This document shows positions 24,532 through 31,597 of a stretch of DNA of 40,967 nucleotides, piece after piece. The first letter of the stretch is position 1, and each line of letters begins with the position of its first letter. The stretch lies in the NCBI GenBank assembly GCA_029864235.1, contig JAOTTW010000005.1, positions 1 to 40,967 on the forward strand. Direction: 5' to 3'. The position numbers and the translations under genes are program-made. This DNA comes from Candidatus Nitrosopumilus sp. (lineage in GTDB: Archaea > Thermoproteota > Nitrososphaeria > Nitrososphaerales > Nitrosopumilaceae). Below the pieces are notes generated by a model that worked only from the letters and a program-made list of their open reading frames with translations, searched no databases and had not been told where the DNA came from.

Positions 24532-24922
24532 ATTGTCAAATTAATTTTTGAAATACTTGAATTTTGTGATTTTAATATGTCTTTTTGTCTCATGATGTTC
24601 TATTTTGAATTTAATTAAATTAATAATATAATAGGGCTAAAACTTGTATTATCATTTGATTTCCTTTAAGGAAATCTATGACTGTCTGTCAAGACTGTGG
24701 ACTTTGACGAATTCTCTCAAGAATTTTTCAATCTAAAATGATTCAATCATAAAATGTATCAATTTTATTTTTAATCACTAATCATATGATTAATCATGTA
24801 ATGTATGTGCGATTATTAATCCTAAAGGACTTGTTCATAGTCTGTCACCAGATTCCTCAACGGTTTTGGTCTTTTGTATATTACGTTGATAATACGAAAA
24901 AATAGTATCTGAGAACTAGTAT
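24532..24922. other. Gene-free AT-rich stretch with one palindrome
   Basis: 391 bp. The only distinct structure is the 19-bp palindrome at 24659-24677. Repeated ATTAATCAT words (about 24778-24800) are noted. No convincing ORF in any frame. Confidence 0.5.
24659..24677. repeat. Perfect 19-bp palindrome GATTTCCTTTAAGGAAATC
   Basis: Nine-base arms surround a central T. A similar palindrome is at 25681-25700. It lies about 130 bp upstream of the zinc-finger membrane gene. Operator or cruciform. Confidence 0.55.
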
Positions 24923-25249
24923 TCAAAAATAATTTTGAAGTTCATTTGAAAATCCGATAACAAAATGAAATCCTACAAGTATGAAAAACCAGATTATCAG
25001 GATTTTTGATCTGGATTCTCCTGAAATTCTCTCGAAGATTTTTCTTGATAAAAGGTAAACAGATACCCCAACTAGAATGTATAATCCAAGGAGAAAAAAT
25101 ATTGGTAGAAAATTTTGAAGACTGTCAGGGATTATCTGGAGTAAATGTGGTACAAAGAGAAGAGCAAAGTAACTGCTTACTAGAATTAACACAAGATTAA
25201 GAAAGTATGGCCTCTGAGAAAAATCAAATTTTGGTTTAATGTATTCCAA
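24923..25249 (-). CDS. Small membrane protein, three helices (108 aa)
   Basis: Hydrophobic segments lie at about 17-36, 46-66 and 83-100, with basic residues between the second and third (SRKIFERISGESRSK). No motif is recognised. The TTG start lies only a few bases after TTTTATAC, so either that is not its TATA box or translation begins at another codon. Separate from neighbouring genes. Confidence 0.55.
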   Translation of the reverse strand: MEYIKPKFDFSQRPYFLNLVLILVSSYFALLFVPHLLQIIPDSLQNFLPIFFLLGLYILVGVSVYLLSRKIFERISGESRSKILIIWFFILVGFHFVIGFSNELQNYF

Positions 25250-25294
25250 GTATAAAACAGATGTAATTAGTACTTGTAATTTAGAGTTATTAAT

Positions 25295-25444
25295 TCATCT
25301 TGACTTTAGGTTGTCTATAATCTGCTCAATTGAATAGTTTTCGACATTCAGTGTATCCTTGTTTACGATAACTATTACTCTTCCAAACTTTTTGGATTCT
25401 CTCATTACCTTTTCTAAGAGTCTAAAATATTCAAGTTCGTTCAT
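25295..25444 (-). CDS. Microprotein, second gene of an overlapping pair (49 aa)
   Basis: The ATG at 25444 overlaps the stop of the 68-aa gene (ATGA). The product MNELEYFRLLEKVMRESKKF continues with a beta strand GRVIVIVNKD and an amphipathic helix (SIEQIIDNLKSR). An alpha-beta-alpha micro-fold with even charge distribution looks like a real protein. Function unknown; likely partner of the upstream gene product. Confidence 0.6.
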   Translation of the reverse strand: MNELEYFRLLEKVMRESKKFGRVIVIVNKDTLNVENYSIEQIIDNLKSR

Positions 25445-25647
25445 ATCAAATCCTCTAATTTCTGTGATTTATCATCACTAGAACACTCTATGACAATCAC
25501 CACCAGTAACTCATCAAAACTTTCTATGAATTTGATGTCAGTTACTTTTTGGGGACGTGAAGAATTTTCAATATCAACTATAGCTTTATTGATTTCCATA
25601 TGAAGATCTTTGTCTTCAAGATCATCTAGAATAATGACTTGTTTCAT
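25441..25647 (-). CDS. Small acidic protein, first gene of an overlapping pair (68 aa)
   Basis: MKQVIILDDLEDKDLHMEIN starts an alpha/beta protein with a strand LLVVIVIEC near the end and a charged tail. No family is recognised. It is translationally coupled to the 49-aa gene. A near-palindrome (25681-25700) lies 34 bp upstream of the start and could be its operator. The pair's size and coupling are reminiscent of toxin-antitoxin or viral modules, but no known signature supports that. Confidence 0.6.
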   Translation of the reverse strand: MKQVIILDDLEDKDLHMEINKAIVDIENSSRPQKVTDIKFIESFDELLVVIVIECSSDDKSQKLEDLI

Positions 25648-25680
25648 AGAGTATAGTCATTTGATTTTATTTAACCGTCT

Positions 25681-25700
25681 GATTCTCCTTAAAGAGAATC
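25681..25700. repeat. Inverted repeat GATTCTC-CTTAAA-GAGAATC
   Basis: Seven-base perfect arms, 34 bp upstream of the gene starting at 25647. It resembles the palindrome at 24659 (GATT..C-CTTTAA-G..AATC). Confidence 0.5.
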
Positions 25701-25923
25701 CAAAAAGAGATTCGTTAAAATTTGTCATCATAGAATCGTAAGATTCAAAAAAAAATTAATCATAAAATGTAGCTTATAGGTATAATTGCGAACTTTTTTT
25801 CTATTGGACATTTTAGTACAGTTTGCTCATTTTCTTTCCTTTGCATTTTATGCTCTGCTGAGTGATATGATTCCAATATGGAATGATTCAATTTTTTAAA
25901 AAACAGAAAAATTATGAAAAAAT

Positions 25924-26262
25924 TCATTGTGCATCAACCAGATTGACAAAAGTCTTACCTGCCTTTGTCTTGTCACTGACACACTTGAGTGGTCCAAGTG
26001 GAATGCTCTTCTCATTGACATCCTCCCTTATCTTCTCATTAGATAGAGCATTGACTACTGCAATCCTTGTGGTGTGAAATCGATTTACCTTGTTGCCATC
26101 AATATCAAATTCTTCTTTTGTTGTGAACTTGACTCCTTTTGTTGTTTCTTCTCCTTGTGTGTAATCTGAATCCTCAATTGATATTACAGTAAATGGCTTG
26201 TCATCAATTTTAGTCAGGCTGACTGAATTTCCAACTGTTACATAGTCTGATAATTTTCCTAT
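25924..26262 (-). pseudogene. 112-codon reading frame without a standard start (last of a microgene cascade)
   Basis: The open frame begins after the in-frame TGA (26271-26269) of the preceding zinc microgene and runs to TGA at 25924. It has protein-like composition: KLSDYVTVGNSVSLTKI, then FTVISIEDSDY, FHTTRIAVVNAL and IPLGPLKCVSD. Neither ATG, GTG nor TTG occurs in frame. A strong Shine-Dalgarno site (GAGGTGA) is followed by ATGAGATAG, whose ATG is in another frame and stops at codon three. A single lost base after this ATG would restore M-R-I-G-K-L, so a frameshift mutation, a sequencing error, or initiation at ATA (26262) are the options. Confidence 0.55.
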
Positions 26263-26268
26263 CTCATT

Positions 26269-26421
26269 TCACCTCGCCCTAACCTCAAGATTAGCAGAAG
26301 ATGCTCTTGTATCGGGAACTATGCTGCGACAGATTGAACAGGCCAGAACCACACTACCATTGTACAGTCTTACATTATTGGCAACTCGAATCAAGTCCTT
26401 GCAGAAATAACAATTTGTCAT
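26269..26421 (-). CDS. Zinc-binding microprotein, two CxxC (50 aa)
   Basis: It starts MTNCYFCKDLIRV and has a second pair CSIC about 25 residues later, giving a complete four-Cys zinc ribbon. The ATG at 26421 was chosen over an earlier in-frame Met because GGAGGT lies seven bases before it and it overlaps the previous micro-ORF's stop (ATGA). Its own stop sits within the Shine-Dalgarno region of the next frame. Probably part of a plasmid- or virus-derived gene string. Confidence 0.65.
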   Translation of the reverse strand: MTNCYFCKDLIRVANNVRLYNGSVVLACSICRSIVPDTRASSANLEVRAR

Positions 26422-26471
26422 TCCGAGACCTCCAGTAGGCGAAAATACTTTTTGCAAAAATTACAGTTCAT
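26418..26471 (-). CDS. 17-aa CxxC micro-ORF
   Basis: MNCNFCKKYFRLLEVSE, bounded by ATGA overlaps with both neighbours. Its start fuses to the stop of the 54-aa gene and its stop to the start of the 50-aa gene. It may be a true micropeptide, or a translational relay passing ribosomes to the next start, since its last codons contain that gene's Shine-Dalgarno site. Too short to judge on sequence alone. Confidence 0.35.
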   Translation of the reverse strand: MNCNFCKKYFRLLEVSE

Positions 26472-26632
26472 CTATTCAATTCCTCTCTTTCTTCAGAGTA
26501 CATCATGGAATGATTGCAGTAATCTGATTCTGTTGGAAGTGATATGGGGTGTCTTTGCAGTCCTTGAATGGTAAAGAATTTGGAATTGTATCTTGCAACA
26601 TAGTTGCATTGTGTACACCGTGCCACTATCAT
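26468..26632 (-). CDS. Zinc-binding microprotein (54 aa)
   Basis: MIVARCTQCNYVARYNSKFF continues to a second ligand group DYCNHSMMYS, giving a C-x2-C...C-x1-H arrangement typical of a small zinc finger. It ends in a charged helix EEREELNR. It overlaps the upstream gene by ATGA and the next micro-ORF likewise. Function unknown; nucleic-acid binding is plausible. Confidence 0.62.
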   Translation of the reverse strand: MIVARCTQCNYVARYNSKFFTIQGLQRHPISLPTESDYCNHSMMYSEEREELNR

Positions 26633-26853
26633 GGCATAACACCCTCCACTCTCAAGATTACACCTACCTCTCTTTGACCGTTACAGTAAATCCACTTTAG
26701 CTCATCTGAAATTATTCTGCAAGATTTTTTGCTTGTTACTTTTGAATCATAAACATCTACTGTATTTGCTGCATCATGTATGACTAGATCCCTTGGATCA
26801 CAATGAACGCTGAATGGTTTTGTATGATTGTTCTTGTATAGGACAATTTTCAA
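26629..26853 (-). CDS. Small protein heading the microgene cascade (74 aa)
   Basis: The TTG at 26853 is preceded at 9 nt by GGAGGT, so translation starts here. The beta-rich sequence (KIVLYKNNHTKPFSVHCDP ... CRIISDELKWIYCNG ... EVGVILRVEG) has three cysteines and resembles small beta-barrel or OB-like proteins without a definable family. It is the first of five reading frames that overlap by ATGA or share Shine-Dalgarno regions, a compact layout unlike the flanking core genes and typical of mobile elements. Confidence 0.62.
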   Translation of the reverse strand: MKIVLYKNNHTKPFSVHCDPRDLVIHDAANTVDVYDSKVTSKKSCRIISDELKWIYCNGQREVGVILRVEGVMP

Positions 26854-27019
26854 TGGTGGTGAACCTCCGAAATAATTTTAATTGTAGTTAGATTTTCAAG
26901 AAAAGATCTGTGAGAATCACAAGATTTTACAATTTTTCTTTGATTATTAATTAAAATTTGAAATTGAGTTTTGTTTGGTTTGTTGTCATTGCATTCCCAA
27001 GAAGAGAAAAATTTTGAAT

Positions 27020-27160
27020 TCATTTCTTTGACTCCATCTTTTCATATTCAGAGTCGATCAAAATTTCCAAAATTGCAGTTTTTGATAATTTTGTTTTATG
27101 GCATATGTCATCTAATTTTTTTAGATACTCAGGTTTGACATTTACGGTTGAATAACTCAT
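27020..27160 (-). CDS. Ribbon-helix-helix regulator (46 aa)
   Basis: MSYSTVNVKPEYLKKLDDIC is followed by a second helix (LSKTAILEILIDSEYEKM), the strand-helix-helix layout of Arc/CopG repressors. The short strand STVNVK would insert into the DNA major groove. It is divergent from another RHH-type gene at 27267; TACATGTA palindromes lie in between and overlap its own TATA-like TGTATAATA. A regulator of element genes or an antitoxin-type repressor is likely. Confidence 0.7.
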   Translation of the reverse strand: MSYSTVNVKPEYLKKLDDICHKTKLSKTAILEILIDSEYEKMESKK

Positions 27161-27175
27161 GTTTATACAGTATTA

Positions 27176-27260
27176 TACATGTACTTTCATGTTTAATAGT
27201 ATTCCTATTAATCAAAGCAATCCTTATGTCAAAAACAATTAATACATGTAAATACATGTG
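27176..27260. promoter_or_regulatory. TACATGTA operators between divergent RHH genes
   Basis: TACATGTA occurs at 27176-27183 and 27243-27250, and TACATGTG at 27253-27260. The last two lie in a 10-bp direct repeat (AATACATGTA, AATACATGTG), the one-turn spacing expected for tandem RHH dimers. They cover the TATA boxes of both divergent genes. Confidence 0.65.
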
Positions 27261-27266
27261 CAAGAT

Positions 27267-27629
27267 ATGGGCAAACGTGTAGGAGTAATTACTGTAGACA
27301 TAGAAGAACATCTCTACAAACAGATCACAAAAAAAGCTGAAAAACAGAACTTAAGCATAAGAAAATTTGTCAACCAGCTAATAGAGAAGAATTTTCAAAA
27401 AGAGGATTTTTTAAAATTAGTAGCTCCAAAAATAAGCATATTATCCATTGAACAAGAGGGGTTTGTTCTACGTGACGATACTGCAAAGAAATCACGTTTG
27501 GTAGAAGTCAAAATACGAAATGGAAAATTATGGTGTGATTTGGATGAGAAAAATGTCTGTGATCATATCCACTATGTGCTAATGTTGCCAGATATTGTAA
27601 ATTTCAAAGACAAGTTAAAGCAGATTTAG
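27267..27629 (+). CDS. RHH-type DNA-binding protein with Cys/His C-terminal motif (120 aa)
   Basis: Start ATG at 27267 (MGKRVGVITVDIEEHLYKQI) is preferred over GTG at 27258 because a TATA-like TTAATACATG lies about 27 nt upstream and the GTG falls inside an operator copy. Residues 5-42 form a strand-helix-helix DNA-binding unit (NLSIRKFVNQLIEKNF). The C-terminal half ends WCDLDEKNVCDHIHYVLMLP, a C-x7-C-x-H arrangement like the SWIM zinc motif found in small archaeal proteins. Its stop abuts the integrase stop. Probable regulator of integration or element copy control (inference). Confidence 0.68.
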   Translation: MGKRVGVITVDIEEHLYKQITKKAEKQNLSIRKFVNQLIEKNFQKEDFLKLVAPKISILSIEQEGFVLRDDTAKKSRLVEVKIRNGKLWCDLDEKNVCDHIHYVLMLPDIVNFKDKLKQI

Positions 27630-28760
27630 TTAACTAGATTTGGAAAGAGGATGAAAGTTAGACTCAAAGAGCATCTTTTCAAGTTTGCCTATTCTGTCTT
27701 CTTGAGAATCTAGTTTATTTTTGAGATTAGAATTTTCCTGTGTGGCAGCTTCTAGCTGATCAATCTTTTTCTGTTTCTCTTCAAGTTCTGCCTTTTGCCG
27801 TTCTGTAGGATTGACAGTTAGTTGAGGGGTTGCCTTTACAAATTCCTTAAAGCATTCCTCTCTAGTGGGTTGGAGATATACTCCATCCAGACCTCTTTTA
27901 TGAGCCATCAGCTTTTCTGCAATGTTAGAGTTTACAGAGTTTTCCATTTTCAATACACCATTGAATCTTTTTCTAAAACCATATGTTATTGCCAAATCAA
28001 ATCGATTTCCATTCTTTTCCCTAATTATTCCGGATTTCTTGTAAAGGGTGTTGAGAGTTTTGTAGACGGATTGCTGGCTAAGAAAACCATTTTTTCTGGT
28101 TCTGGCATTTTGTTTTGTTGCAAAAAGATAGCTTTCTTCATCAATATGCTCACCGTTTAGTTTTCTTGTTCTAATGTATGCATCAAGTGCATTGCTTGCC
28201 TCATTTGTCAAAAAGGCCCAATAGCCCTCTGCAGACTCGTCATAAATTTTGACTGCATATACATCATCAGACATTTTGTAAAGATGTTTGAATTTTAATG
28301 GAGGATCAGTCAGGACTGCTGGTCTTCCTCCAGTGCTTGCCAGAAAATGAATAATTGCGATCATTCTAAAGTCATTTGTTGCCTTTAGAAGCATCTGTAT
28401 CTCATCAGTTGTAATGGGTCGTTTTCCACCTTTTTCATGGTCAGAACGTGGAACCATCTTTCTAATCTTCTTTCTTGCCCATACGATCTCATTCATGTCA
28501 AGCAAAAGTTCAACTGCACTGAGTTTGACGTTTATCGTGTTACCCTTTAGTCCTGCATCCTTGTGAGATTTTATCCATGTTTTGAGCATCTCCTGAATGT
28601 CTTTTACAGGTGTATTGATTAGCTCATCATACGAATGCAGATCAAAATATCTCATGAATTCATTGATGTTTCTGGTATAGACATTCTTTGACTTTTCATT
28701 ATTCAAACCACTCTCAAAGTTGCTCCATGCTTCATCTTCTACAAGTGGTTCACGATACAT
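27630..28760 (-). CDS. Tyrosine recombinase/integrase (376 aa)
   Basis: An N-terminal SAM-like core-binding domain (1-105) precedes the catalytic domain. Recognisable catalytic residues are Arg146 in STGGRPAVL, Arg263 or Arg265 in YGFRKRF, His287 with Arg289 in LMAHKRG, and nucleophile Tyr295 in DGVYL. Residues 318-366 form a C-terminal coiled coil (EEKQKKIDQLEA), seen in several archaeal element integrases and possibly used for multimerisation. It lies at the border between the mobile-type small genes and the core gene rps11, 89 bp from the latter, so the attachment site probably lies nearby. No tRNA gene is present at this border. Confidence 0.88.
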   Translation of the reverse strand: MYREPLVEDEAWSNFESGLNNEKSKNVYTRNINEFMRYFDLHSYDELINTPVKDIQEMLKTWIKSHKDAGLKGNTINVKLSAVELLLDMNEIVWARKKIRKMVPRSDHEKGGKRPITTDEIQMLLKATNDFRMIAIIHFLASTGGRPAVLTDPPLKFKHLYKMSDDVYAVKIYDESAEGYWAFLTNEASNALDAYIRTRKLNGEHIDEESYLFATKQNARTRKNGFLSQQSVYKTLNTLYKKSGIIREKNGNRFDLAITYGFRKRFNGVLKMENSVNSNIAEKLMAHKRGLDGVYLQPTREECFKEFVKATPQLTVNPTERQKAELEEKQKKIDQLEAATQENSNLKNKLDSQEDRIGKLEKMLFESNFHPLSKSS

Positions 28761-28849
28761 GGATCATAAAGGTCACATGAAAATAAAAAAGGTATACATC
28801 CTATACTAAAAATCAATGTTTTTTAAACCCTTTAAGGTGTGAGTAGACA

Positions 28850-29344
28850 TTGTCAGAAACTGAGGTCAAGATTGAAGAGGCAGAGACGCCAGTTAAGGAA
28901 ACTAAACCTGAAACTGAGGTCAAGATAAGACAATCAGAACCAGAAACTAAAGAAGAAGAACCTGAGAAATGGGGAATCGCCCATATTTTCAGCAGCTATA
29001 ACAATACAATTATCCATATGACTGACCTTACAGGTGGGGAAACCATAGCCATAAGTTCTGGTGGAATTCATGTAAATGCTGACAGATACGAGTCATCACC
29101 ATTTGCTGCAATGAAAGCTGCGAACGCTGTAGTTGAGTCTGCAAGAACAAAAGGGTTCACAGGATTTCACATTAGAGTAAGAGCAGTAGGAGGAGTTGGC
29201 TCTAGAGTTCCAGGCCCAGGTGCACAAGCTGCAATTAGAGCCTTGGCAAGAGGTGGATTTAAGATTGGAAGAATTGACGATGTAACCCCAATTCCTCATG
29301 ACACCACTAGAAAGAAGGGTGGAAAAAGAGGAAGAAGAGTCTAG
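28850..29344 (+). CDS. rps11: 30S ribosomal protein uS11
   Basis: From residue 40 the sequence is a clear uS11: [38 protein letters not shown], then [20 protein letters not shown] and the basic tail [12 protein letters not shown]. It binds 16S rRNA in the platform of the small subunit. The TTG start adds an acidic N-terminal extension of about 40 residues with an internal repeat ([13 protein letters not shown], then [12 protein letters not shown]), typical of thaumarchaeal ribosomal proteins. A TTTAAA TATA region lies about 29 nt upstream. Its end overlaps the convergent 103-aa gene by 4 bp. The usual S13/S4 neighbours are absent. Confidence 0.95.
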   Translation: MSETEVKIEEAETPVKETKPETEVKIRQSEPETKEEEPEKWGIAHIFSSYNNTIIHMTDLTGGETIAISSGGIHVNADRYESSPFAAMKAANAVVESARTKGFTGFHIRVRAVGGVGSRVPGPGAQAAIRALARGGFKIGRIDDVTPIPHDTTRKKGGKRGRRV

Positions 29345-29652
29345 TTTGAGATTTTTATTCTGACAACACAACCTCTAGTTTTGAAATAATCTGCAATAAA
29401 TTTTGCAAACTTTTCTGATGGTTGACCAGAGGGATATTTGTTGATCATATCTGCAAACTTTTCTTCAATTCCATTTTGTAAATTAGGTTTGAAAGCTAAT
29501 TTGAAAAATGTCCAACCAAAATTTGTAGATGGTTCACTAAGCAAATAACCATTGTAGCATCCTAGCAAGCTCTCCATGTGAGATAGTGCTTTTTTTATCA
29601 AAAGTAGATCATCAAGATAATTTTTTGTACTAATGTCTAAGATAATATCCAT
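29341..29652 (-). CDS. Conserved-looking protein downstream of PDCD5 (103 aa)
   Basis: It starts directly after the PDCD5 stop and is the last gene of the RtcB operon. A helical first part ([20 protein letters not shown]) is followed by an alpha/beta region ([16 protein letters not shown]), ending in a strand CVVRIKIS. No family is recognised. Operon position suggests a link to RNA metabolism or translation. Confidence 0.75.
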   Translation of the reverse strand: MDIILDISTKNYLDDLLLIKKALSHMESLLGCYNGYLLSEPSTNFGWTFFKLAFKPNLQNGIEEKFADMINKYPSGQPSEKFAKFIADYFKTRGCVVRIKISN

Positions 29653-30063
29653 TTAATCATCACCAGTGTCAAGTGATTGCTTACTTAGTTTATCAGATAG
29701 AGAAACAAACTTTCCATCCTGCTCAACATTGATCTTTGTCTGCATTCTAATGTTTATTCCGACTGATCTAAACAATTGTAATAATTGTCCACCGTCAATT
29801 ACTTCGTTTATTTCTCCAGTATTGATTAACTCAGATAACTTTTCAACAATTATTTTTGTTTCATTTGGAAATTGTGATTCCGCATTTTGCAAAACTTCAA
29901 GACCCCGATATCCTAGTATAGGAACAAGAACTTCCCTAGGAGTCTTTTTTTCCTTGGGCTTTATATTAGATTGTTTTTGGGCATTCTGTTTAAAAGAGAT
30001 ATTTTTTTGCATTTCAGCTAGTCGCTTGGCCTTTAGTCTTTCAAGTTCCGAATCATCACTCAA
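29653..30063 (-). CDS. PDCD5-family DNA-binding protein (136 aa)
   Basis: The start MSDDSELERLKAKRLAEMQ and the core LVPILGYRGLEVLQNAE...ETKIIVEKLSELINTGEINEVIDGGQLLQLF match the archaeal PDCD5/TFAR19 family, a three-helix bundle with a basic N-terminal helix (pieces cut here). Archaeal members bind nucleic acid; the eukaryotic homologue acts in chaperonin and apoptosis pathways. It overlaps the rtcB stop by 4 bp (ATGA) and is followed without gap by the 103-aa gene. Confidence 0.88.
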   Translation of the reverse strand: MSDDSELERLKAKRLAEMQKNISFKQNAQKQSNIKPKEKKTPREVLVPILGYRGLEVLQNAESQFPNETKIIVEKLSELINTGEINEVIDGGQLLQLFRSVGINIRMQTKINVEQDGKFVSLSDKLSKQSLDTGDD

Positions 30064-31508
30064 CCCTTAATCACACCTATAGGTACTAGTTTTGCAACTT
30101 TTGTGGCTATTCCAAGATTATGTGATACATTAACTACAGCATCAACATCCTTGTATGCCTGAGGAGTCTCTTCCACTACGCCATCTCGAGTTAATGCCTT
30201 AATGAGAATTCCTTTATCATTGAGGGATTTTTTTACATCATTTTCAGTAAAGTTTCTTCGTGCTTTAGATCTTGACATTGTTCTTCCTGCACCATGTGCT
30301 GTAGACCCAAAGCTCAAGTCCATTGAATTTGGTTGTCCTAGTAGAATCCAGCTTGCAGTGCCCATCGAGCCAGGAATGAACACAGGTTGCCCAATATCAC
30401 GGTACTTTGAGGGAATCTCTTCGCGGTTTGCAGGAAACGCTCTAGTGGCTCCCTTTCTATGCACTACAAGTTTTCTTTCTTTTCCGTCAATTTTGTGTTT
30501 TTCAACTTTGGCAATATTGTGAGCAACATCATAAACTAATTTCATATCAAGATCAGACTCTGATTGACTGAAAACTCTTTCAAAGGATTTTCTGGTCCAA
30601 TGTGTGATCATCTGCCTATTACTCCAGGCAAAATTCAATGCTGCAAACATTGCTTTTCTATATGATTCACCCTCTTCGGATGTGTTGGGTACACATGCAA
30701 GTTCTCTGTCTGCCAAATGAATGTCATATTTTTCTAAAGCCTGCTCTGAAACACGTAGGTAATCGCTGCATACCTGATGACCAAATCCTCTTGAACCACA
30801 ATGAATCAAAACCGTGATGGTTCCTTCTGATATGTTCATTCTTTTTGCAGCTTCTTCATCATGAATCTCTGCAACTTTTTGAATTTCAAGGAAATGATTT
30901 CCAGAACCGAGACTGCCAAGTTGAGGGGCTCCTCTTTTTCTTGCCTTGTCTGAGACCTTGTTTGGATCTGCATTTGCAATTTTGCCATTTTCTTCACAAA
31001 CATCTGCATCATTTGATAAACCATATCCATTATTAATGGCCCAATTAACACCATTAACTAAGACCTCATCAAGTTGTGAGTGAGAAAGTTTTACAGCACC
31101 CTTTGAACCCACACCAGAAGGTATTGAACCAAATAAATCAGTGATGAGTTCTTTTAGCTTTGAGCGTACAGTGTCTTCATTCAAATTACTTCGCAATAAT
31201 CGTACTCCACAATTGATATCATATCCTACTCCTCCAGGACTAATCATTCCTTCTTCTGCATCCATGGCAGCCACGCCACCAACTGGAAAACCATATCCCT
31301 CATGACCATCAGGCAAAACAACTCCATGGCTAACAATTCCGGGAATGGATGCAACATTTTTTGCTTGCATGATTGTTCTGTCTGTAAGCATTTTTTGTAG
31401 TAGATTTTCATCAGCATAAATTTTTACTGGAACTTTCATTCCTGCATCAAAATCAGCCTCGATGAGGTACTGATTTTCGGCAATTTTTTTTGGAGTTATT
31501 GTAGACAT
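30060..31508 (-). CDS. rtcB: tRNA-splicing RNA ligase RtcB (482 aa)
   Basis: Hallmarks are PDGHEGYGFPVGG, GGVGYDINCGVRLL (metal-binding Cys), GSGNHFLEIQ, IHCGSRGFGHQV and the guanylylation-site region AHGAGRTMSR. RtcB joins 2',3'-cyclic phosphate and 5'-OH ends using GTP and Mn2+, after the splicing endonuclease has cut tRNA introns at BHB motifs. The length is standard. It is first in a three-gene operon with PDCD5 and the 103-aa protein. A doubly interrupted tRNA-Trp gene, a natural substrate, lies at the right end of this window. Confidence 0.96.
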   Translation of the reverse strand: MSTITPKKIAENQYLIEADFDAGMKVPVKIYADENLLQKMLTDRTIMQAKNVASIPGIVSHGVVLPDGHEGYGFPVGGVAAMDAEEGMISPGGVGYDINCGVRLLRSNLNEDTVRSKLKELITDLFGSIPSGVGSKGAVKLSHSQLDEVLVNGVNWAINNGYGLSNDADVCEENGKIANADPNKVSDKARKRGAPQLGSLGSGNHFLEIQKVAEIHDEEAAKRMNISEGTITVLIHCGSRGFGHQVCSDYLRVSEQALEKYDIHLADRELACVPNTSEEGESYRKAMFAALNFAWSNRQMITHWTRKSFERVFSQSESDLDMKLVYDVAHNIAKVEKHKIDGKERKLVVHRKGATRAFPANREEIPSKYRDIGQPVFIPGSMGTASWILLGQPNSMDLSFGSTAHGAGRTMSRSKARRNFTENDVKKSLNDKGILIKALTRDGVVEETPQAYKDVDAVVNVSHNLGIATKVAKLVPIGVIKG

Positions 31509-31597
31509 GAATAATAGTAAAATTTTTGTTCAATCCAATTTAAACCTAAAATTTTTCAATATTCGAATCTAATCTGTCATTAACGAATAATCATCAC

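Noticed and set aside
24676-24705. 9-codon frame MTVCQDCGL with CxxC
   Set aside because: Too short; chance occurrence is likely.
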